Positions 56,824-64,000 of a stretch of 64,000 nucleotides of DNA are shown piece by piece. The translations under genes and the position numbers were made by a program. Source of the DNA: Pseudomonadota bacterium (GTDB lineage Bacteria > Pseudomonadota > Alphaproteobacteria > Rhizobiales > Rhizobiaceae); contig JAEWLS010000034.1 of assembly GCA_023457435.1 (NCBI GenBank), positions 1 through 64,000 of the forward strand, written 5' to 3'. Numbering within the stretch: position 1 is the first letter of the stretch; every line of letters begins with the position of its first letter. Under the pieces are notes generated by a model. The model saw only the letters and a program-made list of their open reading frames with translations. It ran no database searches and was not told the origin of the DNA.

Positions 56824-59450
56824 CGCATCTGTAGCAGCCGCTCGAGGTATTCGCGCTCGAGCTGCGGGCTGAGCGCGTTGCCGAGCCGCTTGCGGATGGC
56901 TTCCAGGATCTGGCGCGCGCGCTGCGTGTCGATCTCGTCCGGAACCTGAACCGAGTTGCCGAAGTCTGGACCTGTCGTCGCGCGCGGCCTGCCGAGCGGG
57001 TCGCGCTCGGTCGACTGGCGGCGGCCGCCCTCGCCTTCGCTGCCGCCCTGCTCGCCGCGCTGGGCCTGTTGCATCTGCTGCATCATGTCCTGCGCGCCGC
57101 GTCGCAACGCTTCCAGCGCGCGTCCCTGCTCGCCGACAGCCTGTTCGCCCTGGCTCTGGCCCAGCGCCTGCTCTGCGCCGCCCATCGCTTCGCCCGCCTC
57201 GCCGAAACCTTCGCCCGGTTCGATACCCATGCCGCGTAAGCCTTCCATCAGAGCCTGCAGCTCCTGCTGCAGCTGCCCCTGACCCTCCTGGAGCTGGCGT
57301 AGCGCCTCGGCGAACTCCTCCGGCGACATCTGGCCGCCCTGCCCGCCTGGCTGTTGACCTTGCTGACCCTGCTGACCTTGCCCCTGGCGGCCCTGCTGGC
57401 CCTGCCCGCGCTGCTGCGAGCGGTCGCGGCCGCGCTGCTGCTGGCCGCGCTGCATCTGATCCATCTGGAACGTCTCGTTCATCAGCTCCTGCTGGCGGCG
57501 CATGAGCTCGCCGAGACGGTCCATCTGCTGGCGCATCTCGCCCTGCTGGCCGTCGCCGGCCTGCTGCTGGCCCTGCCCCATCTGCAGGTTGTTCATCATG
57601 TCCTGCAGCTGCGACAGCATCTGCTGCGCCTGGTCGCGAGCGCCGGACTTCGCCATCTGCTCGATCTGGTCGAGCATGCGGTCGAGGTCGCTCTGCCGCA
57701 TTTCCTGGCCGTTCTGCTGCTGGTTCTGCTGCTGGGCGAAGTTCGGGTCGCGCATGGCCCGCTCGGCGAACTCGCGCAGATACTCGTTCATCGCCTGACG
57801 CAGCTCCTGCATCAACCGCTCGATCTCCTCGTCGCTGGCGCCGTTCTCCAGCGCCTCCTTGAGCGCCTCCTGCGCCTGGCGCATGCGCCGCTCCGCGTCG
57901 GACAGCGCGCCGTCCTCGATGGCCAGCGCCATCTCCCAGAGATAGTCGACAACTTCGCGCAGCTGCTCGTCGCCCGCTGCGACGTAGAGCCGGGTGCGCG
58001 CGGCGCGGATGCCGAGATAGTGGCTCGGCACCGGAATCGTCTCCTCAGGCCGCATGGTGATCGCGTCCATCAGGTTGAGCACACGCGCGCGCTGGTTGGC
58101 GTCGAGCGCCAGCAGCCGGCGCTGCTCGATCAGAGCCTTGGCCAGCGGATTTGAGAAAGGCCGCTGCGGCAGCACCAGCCGGCGTCGCTCGCTGCGCGCC
58201 TCCTGCCCGGCGGCGTCCTTCACCTGCAGCTCGACATCGACCGTGCTGCCCGCCCACGGATGCTCGGTGAGGTCGCGCACGGTGCGGGCGGCAATCCCGC
58301 CATTGCGGCGCGGCAGCGTCAGCGGCATTTCGGGTGCGGCGTAGAGCGGATGCGCGCCCGGCGCATCGGCCTGCTCCTGCGCGAACCGGGTCTTGCCCTC
58401 GACCGCGCCGTAATCGTCCTCGACCTCGTAGGTGAGCTCCAGCGTGCCGTTGACGGCGCGCTTGGGCTCGCCGGTGAAGCGCACGACGGGCGGATTGTCG
58501 GGCAGCACCTGGAACGTCCAGCTGCGGAGGCTGTCCTCGCCGGCAAGCAGCGACAGGACGCCGTCGCGCGTCAGCTTCCCGCCGAACTGGCGGCTGCCGG
58601 GCGCGCCTTCCGCCGCCGGCGTAGCGTCGCCGGGGGCTGCCTGCGGCCTGATCTCGGCGGTTCCCGCGGCGTCCATGAAGGCGAGCGTCTCTTCGCCGCT
58701 GCCGCCGGTGATGCGGATCGCGAAGTCGCTGCCTTCAGGCACGCTGAAGAGGTTCAGCGCGGTGTTGGCGTCGGAAGTGAGGAACAGCGGCGCGCGGCCG
58801 GTGTAGGGCGGCGGCGTGACCCAGGCGTCGATGCGCGGCGGCACCGGCGGCTCTCCGGGGCGCGTCCGGAAGACGTCGAGCACCGAGCCGCCATAGGGTG
58901 AGCCGGAGAAGGCGAAGGCGACGACGAGCAGCAGCGCGACGGCCGCGCGAAGGCCCCAAGGGTCGCGCTCCGGCACGCGCGTGCGCGGCAGGTCGGAGTC
59001 GAGCGCGCCGAGCCTTTCGGCCATGCGCCGCTGGTGCTCGCGCCACAGCGCGTCGGCGAAACTGTCGCCGCCGGCGGCGAGCCTGTCGCCCTGCGTGGTG
59101 ATCGGCGCGTGCACGAGCGCATTGGTGCGCTCGATGCGCCGGTCGATCTCCGCGGCCGTCGGGCGCCGGTATGCGCGAAGCGGCCACAGCGCTGCCAGCA
59201 AGGCGAGCGCGAAGACGCCGCCGACGGCATATCTCGGCGTATCCGGCACCAGCCGAAGTAGGCCGAACCAGGATGCGATCAGGAAGAGGGCGAAGACGAT
59301 GACGGCCGGTAGCAGCAGCGGCCACAGCCGCTCGACGACCACCGCGGCACGCGTCGCCGCGCGGGTGCGCATCAGGCGCGGCAACGTGACTGTGGCCGGT
59401 TCCAGCCTGCCTGGATCAACCTTCTTCGTCGCGGCAGGCTTTCCGGCCAT
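56820..59450 (-). CDS. DUF4175 / TIGR02302 family membrane protein
   Basis: An 876-residue protein. Two helices lie near the N-terminus (about 38-60 and 67-85) and one at about 165-180; a beta-rich region (about 200-430) follows, then helices, and residues about 590-830 are a Gln/Gly/Met-rich low-complexity stretch with repeats of GQQGQ and QQRG. PPYTGRAPLFL and VVRFTGEPKRAVNGTLELTYEVEDDYG are family blocks. The family is restricted to Alphaproteobacteria and lies near lysA and argH. Function unknown; an envelope role is likely. The first 24 codons of the open frame were dropped because MAGKPAATKK is the family start. Confidence 0.88.
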   Translation of the reverse strand: MAGKPAATKKVDPGRLEPATVTLPRLMRTRAATRAAVVVERLWPLLLPAVIVFALFLIASWFGLLRLVPDTPRYAVGGVFALALLAALWPLRAYRRPTAAEIDRRIERTNALVHAPITTQGDRLAAGGDSFADALWREHQRRMAERLGALDSDLPRTRVPERDPWGLRAAVALLLVVAFAFSGSPYGGSVLDVFRTRPGEPPVPPRIDAWVTPPPYTGRAPLFLTSDANTALNLFSVPEGSDFAIRITGGSGEETLAFMDAAGTAEIRPQAAPGDATPAAEGAPGSRQFGGKLTRDGVLSLLAGEDSLRSWTFQVLPDNPPVVRFTGEPKRAVNGTLELTYEVEDDYGAVEGKTRFAQEQADAPGAHPLYAAPEMPLTLPRRNGGIAARTVRDLTEHPWAGSTVDVELQVKDAAGQEARSERRRLVLPQRPFSNPLAKALIEQRRLLALDANQRARVLNLMDAITMRPEETIPVPSHYLGIRAARTRLYVAAGDEQLREVVDYLWEMALAIEDGALSDAERRMRQAQEALKEALENGASDEEIERLMQELRQAMNEYLREFAERAMRDPNFAQQQNQQQNGQEMRQSDLDRMLDQIEQMAKSGARDQAQQMLSQLQDMMNNLQMGQGQQQAGDGQQGEMRQQMDRLGELMRRQQELMNETFQMDQMQRGQQQRGRDRSQQRGQGQQGRQGQGQQGQQGQQPGGQGGQMSPEEFAEALRQLQEGQGQLQQELQALMEGLRGMGIEPGEGFGEAGEAMGGAEQALGQSQGEQAVGEQGRALEALRRGAQDMMQQMQQAQRGEQGGSEGEGGRRQSTERDPLGRPRATTGPDFGNSVQVPDEIDTQRARQILEAIRKRLGNALSPQLEREYLERLLQMR

Positions 59451-59590
59451 GGACCTTCCGATTCGGTTCGCGGCGTGCGCGTCCGCCGCGCCGCTCCTCA
59501 CCCCGAAACTAGCAGCAAACACGGCGAAGGCGAGGCGCGAACGAAAACGTGAACGATGTATGCGGCTTGCGACGATACCGCTGCGGAACG

Positions 59591-60856
59591 TCAGAACCAG
59601 TCCGGCACGGAGTCGAGCCCGATCAGCTCGTCATAGGTCGGGCGACGGCGAACGACGTGGTAGCGGTCGCCATTGACCAGCACCTCCGGCACCAGCAGCC
59701 GGGTGTTGTAGGTCCCCGCCTGCACCGCGCCGTAGGCGCCGGCGGTGGCGACGTAGATCAGGTCGCCGGCGGCGAGCCGCGGCAGATCGCGGTCGTGGCC
59801 GAGGAAGTCGCCGGTCTCGCAAACTGGCCCGACTATGTCGACCTTGAGACGCGGCGCGTCCGGCGCCGGCATGCGCACCGGCCGGATCGTGTGGAAGGCG
59901 TCGTACAGCGTCGGGCGGACAAGGTCGTTCATCGCCGCATCGACGATCAGGAAGTTCTTGGCGTCGCCTTCCTTCACGTAGACGACCTCGGTGACCAGGA
60001 TGCCGGCATTGCCGGCGATCAGCCGGCCCGGCTCGAAGATCATCTTCACGCCGAGATCGGCGACCCGTTTCCGCACCACCGCGGCGTAGGCGTCCGGAAG
60101 CGGCGGCGGCTGGTTGTCGTCGCGGTACGGAATGCCGAGACCGCCGCCGAGATCGACATGGTCGATGTCGTGCCCGTCGGCGCGCAGCGAGCCGACGAGT
60201 TCTGTCAGCAGCGCGAAGGCGTCGTCGAACGGCTGCAGCTCGGTGATCTGGCTGCCGATGTGCATGTCGATTCCGGTGACCTTGAGGCCCGGCAGCTCCG
60301 CCGCGCGGCCATAGGCAGCCCTGGCGCGCTGCCACGCGATGCCGAACTTGTTTTCGGCCTTGCCGGTCGAGATCTTCTTGTGGGTGCGGGCGTCGACGTC
60401 CGGGTTGATGCGGAGCGACACGCGCGCCTCGCGCCCGGCAGCGACAGCGCGCTGCGACAGCAGCTCCAGTTCCGGCTCGGACTCGACGTTGAAGCACAGG
60501 ATGTCGGCAGCGAGCGCGAAGTCCATTTCCCGCGCGATCTTGCCGACACCGGAGAACATGATCTTCGAAGCTGGTATGCCGGCCGCGAGGGCGCGCCTAA
60601 GCTCGCCCTCGGAGACGACGTCGGCGCCTGCGCCGAGCGCGGCCAGCGTCTTCAGCACGGCCTGGTTGGAGTTCGCCTTCATGGCGTAGCACACCAGCGT
60701 GTCCAGGCCGGCGAACGCCTCCGTGAACACCCGGTAGTGCCGCGTCAGCGTGGCGGTCGAGTAGACATAGAACGGCGTGCCCACTTCGGCCGCGATCTGC
60801 GGCACCGGTACGTCCTCGGCGTGGAGCACGCCGTCGCGGTAGTCGAAATGGTTCAC
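59591..60856 (-). CDS. lysA: Diaminopimelate decarboxylase
   Basis: A 421-residue PLP enzyme of the alanine racemase fold that makes lysine from meso-diaminopimelate. VCYAMKANSNQAVLK (55-69) holds the PLP lysine Lys60; IDMHIGSQI, VDLGGGLGIPY and FEPGRLIAGNAG bind the cofactor phosphate; GPVCETGDFLG has the active-site cysteine and YDAFHTIRP is conserved. Full length. It is part of the same-strand set argH, lptM-like gene, lysA, DUF4175. Confidence 0.96.
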   Translation of the reverse strand: MNHFDYRDGVLHAEDVPVPQIAAEVGTPFYVYSTATLTRHYRVFTEAFAGLDTLVCYAMKANSNQAVLKTLAALGAGADVVSEGELRRALAAGIPASKIMFSGVGKIAREMDFALAADILCFNVESEPELELLSQRAVAAGREARVSLRINPDVDARTHKKISTGKAENKFGIAWQRARAAYGRAAELPGLKVTGIDMHIGSQITELQPFDDAFALLTELVGSLRADGHDIDHVDLGGGLGIPYRDDNQPPPLPDAYAAVVRKRVADLGVKMIFEPGRLIAGNAGILVTEVVYVKEGDAKNFLIVDAAMNDLVRPTLYDAFHTIRPVRMPAPDAPRLKVDIVGPVCETGDFLGHDRDLPRLAAGDLIYVATAGAYGAVQAGTYNTRLLVPEVLVNGDRYHVVRRRPTYDELIGLDSVPDWF

Positions 60857-60893
60857 GCGTGTGCTCCGGCAGACTTCGCCAATCGAAACGTTC

Positions 60894-61106
60894 TCAGATC
60901 AGGCCGTCGAGGATGAACTTCCGGTCGGCGACCGGCGGCTTCGGCTCGGGCGGCAAGGGCCTGCCGTCCTCTTCGGCCTGTTTGCGCGCCTCGACGCCGG
61001 CCTGGTACGGCGTGTCGAGTTCGGCGCGGCGTCCGCACGCGGCGAGCGCCGGGCCAAGTGCGGCCAGGAGGGCGACGATCGCAAGTCTTTTCAGCACGGC
61101 CGACAT
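60894..61106 (-). CDS. LptM-like small lipoprotein
   Basis: A 70-residue lipoprotein: signal MSAVLKRLAIVALLAALGPALAAC with Cys24 as the acylated residue, then GRRAELDTPYQAGVEARKQAEEDGRPLPPEPKPP. The short lipid-anchored CGRRxELxxP start resembles LptM (YifL), which helps LptD mature in E. coli. Its place between argH and lysA is typical for rhizobia. The argH stop is 9 nt upstream, so they are cotranscribed. Confidence 0.82.
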   Translation of the reverse strand: MSAVLKRLAIVALLAALGPALAACGRRAELDTPYQAGVEARKQAEEDGRPLPPEPKPPVADRKFILDGLI

Positions 61107-61115
61107 AGCGCCAGC

Positions 61116-62537
61116 CTAGACGCTTTTGCCGCTACGCGCATCCCGCGCCAGACGCTTCTTCCAGTAGCGCACCTGGCGGCGCACCTCGGCCGGCGCCGTG
61201 CCGCCGAAGGATTTGCGGCTGCGCACCGAGGCATCGACCGACAGGACGTCGTAGACACCTTCCGTGATCGCCGGATTGATTTCCTTCAGCTCGTCGAGCG
61301 ACAGCTTCGACAGCGTCGTCTTCTTCTGCTCGGCGAGCGCCACGGCGCGGCCGGTGACGTGATGCGCCTCGCGGAACGGCAATCCGGCCTCGCGGACGAG
61401 CCAGTCGGCGAGGTCGGTGGCGGTGGAATGGCCGGCCCCCGCTGCCTTCTTCATCGCGGCAGTGTTCACCGTCAGGTCGCCGACCATGCCGGTCATCGCC
61501 GCGAGCATCAGTTCGAGCGTCTCTGCCGTGTCGAACACCGCTTCCTTGTCCTCCTGCATGTCTTTGGAATAGGCGAGCGGCAGCCCCTTCATGACGGTCA
61601 GCAGGCCGATCAGGTGGCCGTTGACCCGCCCGGTCTTGGCACGGACCAGTTCGGCCGCGTCGGGGTTCTTCTTCTGCGGCATGATCGACGAGCCGGTCGA
61701 GAACGAATCCGACAGCCGCACGAAGCCGAACTGCGGCGTCGACCAGATGACGATTTCCTCCGCCATGCGCGACAGGTGCGTGGCGCAGATCGCGGCGGTC
61801 GACAGGAACTCGAGCGCGAAATCGCGGTCGGATACGCTGTCGATCGAATTGCGGGTCGGTTCGCGGAACCCGAGTGCCGCGGCGGTGGCATGCCGGTCGA
61901 CCGGATAGCCGGTGCCGGCGAGCGCCGCCGCGCCGAGCGGCGATTCGTCGAGCCGCTCGATGGCGTCGCGCACCCGGCTGAGATCGCGCGCGAACATCTC
62001 GACATAGGCCATGCAGTGGTGGCCGAAGGTGACCGGCTGGGCAGCCTGCAGATGCGTGAAGCCAGGCATAACGGTCGCGGCATGCTCCTTGGCACGGGCG
62101 AGCAGCGCCTCGATCAGCCGCGTCAGCGCGCCAGCCGTGCGGCCGAGCTCCTCCTTGACCCACAGGCGGAAGTCGACCGCCACCTGGTCGTTGCGCGAGC
62201 GCGCCGTGTGCAGCCTGCCCGCGGCCGGGCCGATCAGGTCCGAGAGCCGCGACTCGACGTTCATGTGGATGTCTTCGAGCCGCGTGGAGAAGTTGAACGT
62301 CCCGCCCTCGATCTCTGACAGGATCGTGTTGAGCCCGCGGGCTATCTCCTCCTGGTCCTTAACCGAAATGATGCCTTTTTCGGCGAGCATAGAGGCGTGG
62401 GCGAGGGAGCCGGCAATGTCCTGCCGGTAGAGCTTGCGGTCGAATCCGATGGAGGCGTTGATCGCCTCCATGATCGCCGCGGGACCCGTGGCGAAACGTC
62501 CGCCCCACATCTGGTTGCTGGTCTTCTCGTCGCTCAT
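61116..62537 (-). CDS. argH: Argininosuccinate lyase
   Basis: A 473-residue lyase that splits argininosuccinate into arginine and fumarate. MWGGRFATGP opens the family, HTARSRNDQVAVDFRLW and PGFTHLQAAQPVTFGHH are the first two active-site regions, and GSSIMPQKKNPDAAELVR is the mobile signature loop with the catalytic serine. Full length. It is divergent from the tlpA gene with only 33 nt between the start codons, so the promoters must overlap the coding ends. Confidence 0.97.
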   Translation of the reverse strand: MSDEKTSNQMWGGRFATGPAAIMEAINASIGFDRKLYRQDIAGSLAHASMLAEKGIISVKDQEEIARGLNTILSEIEGGTFNFSTRLEDIHMNVESRLSDLIGPAAGRLHTARSRNDQVAVDFRLWVKEELGRTAGALTRLIEALLARAKEHAATVMPGFTHLQAAQPVTFGHHCMAYVEMFARDLSRVRDAIERLDESPLGAAALAGTGYPVDRHATAAALGFREPTRNSIDSVSDRDFALEFLSTAAICATHLSRMAEEIVIWSTPQFGFVRLSDSFSTGSSIMPQKKNPDAAELVRAKTGRVNGHLIGLLTVMKGLPLAYSKDMQEDKEAVFDTAETLELMLAAMTGMVGDLTVNTAAMKKAAGAGHSTATDLADWLVREAGLPFREAHHVTGRAVALAEQKKTTLSKLSLDELKEINPAITEGVYDVLSVDASVRSRKSFGGTAPAEVRRQVRYWKKRLARDARSGKSV

Positions 62538-62570
62538 GGCTATATCGGGCGCTGGCTTGAAGGAACGGGA

Positions 62571-63383
62571 ATGAAACTGCCAAGACTTTCGGCGAAGCTG
62601 ATCGTCGCGCTTGCCGCCGTTGCGGGCATCGCGGCCGGCGGCGTTGCCGTATACGTGACCTATGGCGGTTCTGACAATCCGACGCCGGAGACAACGGCGT
62701 CGATTGCCGACGCGGCGTGCTTGGCGAAGACCCAGACCGCGAGCGCTTCCGGCGGTGGCGAGCACGGCAGCGCCACCGACGCGCCGGCGCCGAAGCCGCG
62801 CACATTGATGACGCTGGTGAGCGAAGCCGCCAAAGGCGAGGTCGCCGGCATGCTGCCGCCGGCCAGGCCGCAATCCGTGGCAGGACTGGCCTTCAAGGAC
62901 GCCTCGGGCAAGCCGACCGAGATCGGCGCATTTGCCGGCAAGGTGCTGCTGGTCAATCTGTGGGCGACGTGGTGCGCGCCGTGCCGCGCCGAGATGCCGG
63001 CGCTGGACGCCCTCCAGAAGGACAAGGGCGGAGCCGATTTCGAGGTCGTGGCGGTCAACGTCGAGAACGGCGATGACGCGAAACCGAGAAAGTTCCTGGC
63101 CGACACCGGCGTGCACAATCTCGCGCTCTACCGCGACGACACGCTCGGCATGTTCAACGAGATGAAGAAGCGCTCGCTCGCCTTCGGCCTGCCGGTGACC
63201 ATGCTGGTCGATCGCGACGGCTGCCTGCTTGCCCACATGAACGGGCCGGCCGAATGGGCAAGCGCGGACGCCAAGCATCTGGTCGAGGTGGCGCTCGCCG
63301 GGCTGACCGCGCCCGAGGAACACCCTGTCGAGGGCAGCGAGGCCGAGGCTTCGCATGGCGAGGCCAAGAAGGCCGAACATTAG
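62571..63383 (+). CDS. tlpA: Thiol:disulfide interchange protein TlpA
   Basis: A 270-residue membrane-anchored thioredoxin. One N-terminal helix (about 9-30) anchors it, a linker of about 75 residues follows, and VLLVNLWATWCAPCRAEMPALDALQ holds the redox pair Cys135 and Cys138. GLPVTMLVDRDGCLL carries the cis-Pro loop. TlpA in rhizobia reduces copper chaperones and cytochrome oxidase subunit II during aa3 oxidase maturation. The C-terminal 25 residues are Glu/Ala-rich. It is divergent from argH, the usual rhizobial arrangement. Confidence 0.92.
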   Translation: MKLPRLSAKLIVALAAVAGIAAGGVAVYVTYGGSDNPTPETTASIADAACLAKTQTASASGGGEHGSATDAPAPKPRTLMTLVSEAAKGEVAGMLPPARPQSVAGLAFKDASGKPTEIGAFAGKVLLVNLWATWCAPCRAEMPALDALQKDKGGADFEVVAVNVENGDDAKPRKFLADTGVHNLALYRDDTLGMFNEMKKRSLAFGLPVTMLVDRDGCLLAHMNGPAEWASADAKHLVEVALAGLTAPEEHPVEGSEAEASHGEAKKAEH

Positions 63384-63451
63384 CCGCAGACGCGCCTAAC
63401 TGCCGACAACTCGTCGAGCCAGCATGACGCTGGGTCAACGGGGTTTTTCGG

Positions 63452-64000
63452 ATGCGCATCATAGCGGCACTGCTGGCGCTCGCTCTCGCCGCGCCGGCCA
63501 TCGCGCACGAGCGCGAGATGATCGAGGCGATCGGCAGGGGCGACCTTGAGGCGATGCGCGCCGAACTCGCCGGCGGCGTCAATCCGAACGGCCTCGACGA
63601 TCCGACGCCGATGGCGACCTGGCTGCCGGTCTACTACGCCGCAGAGGCCGGCCGGGCCGACATGCTGGCGACGCTGGTTGAACACGGCGCCGACATCGAC
63701 CGCCGTGACCGCAACGGCGACCGCCCGATGGACTGGGCCGCACGCTACGGCAAGACGGACATCGTCCGCCTCCTGCTCGGCGCGGGCGCCGACCCGGCGC
63801 AGGCGGGCAACCGGGGCACGCCGCTGGTCCAGGCGCTGGAGGGTGGCCATTACGCGACCGCCGGACTGCTTCTCGACACGATGAAGGCGCAAGCCGGCGT
63901 CGGACAGGCGGAGCTGGACGCGGCCCTCTACGTCGCCGCCAAGGGCAGGGATGTAGATCTCGCCCGCAGGCTGATCGCCGAAGGCGCCGATCCCGACGGC
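63452..64000 (+). CDS. Exported ankyrin-repeat protein (cut by window end)
   Basis: At least 183 residues, open at the right edge. It begins with a signal peptide (MRIIAALLALALAAPAIAHE), then ankyrin repeats: GDLEAMRAELAGGVNPNGLDD, PVYYAAEAGRADMLATLVEHGADID, RPMDWAARYGKTDIVRLLLGAGADP and AAKGRDVDLARRLIAEGADPDG at the edge. Ankyrin repeats bind proteins; exported versions occur in many Proteobacteria. The partner is unknown. The gene begins 68 nt after tlpA on the same strand. Confidence 0.88.
   Translation, partial: MRIIAALLALALAAPAIAHEREMIEAIGRGDLEAMRAELAGGVNPNGLDDPTPMATWLPVYYAAEAGRADMLATLVEHGADIDRRDRNGDRPMDWAARYGKTDIVRLLLGAGADPAQAGNRGTPLVQALEGGHYATAGLLLDTMKAQAGVGQAELDAALYVAAKGRDVDLARRLIAEGADPDG

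Noticed and set aside
57354..58154. 266-codon plus-strand leucine-rich open frame inside the DUF4175 gene
   Set aside because: The apparent leucine-rich pattern is the complement of CAG/CTG-rich glutamine codons in the real gene; no ribosome site or domain supports it.

Overview
The window looks like chromosomal DNA of an alphaproteobacterium of the order Hyphomicrobiales (Rhizobiales), most like the Mesorhizobium/Phyllobacteriaceae group. This rests on the high GC content, the many families found mainly in Alphaproteobacteria (TrcR/DUF1013, DUF2794, DUF1223, DUF4164, DUF2125, DUF4175/TIGR02302, CpdR), a SAM-II riboswitch before metA, a CtrA-type TTAA-N7-TTAA box beside ftsE, and rhizobial-type intergenic palindromes. 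Species cannot be fixed from the sequence alone. I see no prophage, integrase, transposase, CRISPR array or conjugation gene; the region is mostly core genome.

Layout. 1-5.7 kb: homopolymer runs at the extreme left edge (probably an assembly artefact), a DUF3309 peptide, two MFS exporters, YggT, tRNA-Ala(CGC), small conserved genes, then a 0.9 kb non-coding stretch with three inverted repeats. 5.7-14.4 kb: a beta-lactamase-fold protein, YebC, a SelW-like/GNAT pair, DUF2794, DUF1223, the cell-cycle regulator TrcR, and a translationally coupled pair made of a membrane-anchored ClpP-fold protein and a large membrane protein. 14.4-18.5 kb: sdhCDAB, with a DUF3052 gene wedged between sdhA and sdhB. 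18.5-24 kb: exported MsrA, OsmC, a 1187-residue exported TPR-CHAT (caspase-like) protein, and zapA with DUF4164. 24-31.6 kb: central carbon genes tkt, gap, pgk and fba, interrupted by a K+/H+ antiporter. 31.6-35.6 kb: an SGNH hydrolase overlapping an antisense small membrane gene, prpE, a DUF1127-like peptide and a WYL regulator with a palindromic operator.

35.6-41.9 kb: the phosphate operon pstSCAB-phoU-phoB with a clear Pho box and no phoR. 42-50 kb: an EamA exporter, a cupin, glyoxalase II, a divergent methyltransferase, two overlapping hypotheticals, metA behind a SAM-II riboswitch and terminator, and hisC-tyrC. 50-56.8 kb: envelope and cell-cycle genes (DUF2125, ChaC-like cyclotransferase, plsC, ydcF, ftsEX, hpt, cpdR). 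56.8-64 kb: DUF4175, lysA, an LptM-like lipoprotein, argH, a TlpA-type thioredoxin and an ankyrin-repeat protein cut by the window edge.

Genes are tightly packed. Stop/start overlaps (ATGA, TGATG, TAATG) suggest translational coupling in several operons, and five convergent pairs share a CTAG tetranucleotide as both stop codons. The most unusual items are the exported CHAT protein placed where 6S RNA and ygfA often follow zapA, the DUF3052 gene inside sdh, the ClpP-like/membrane pair, and the dual-frame tandem repeat at 46.06 kb.
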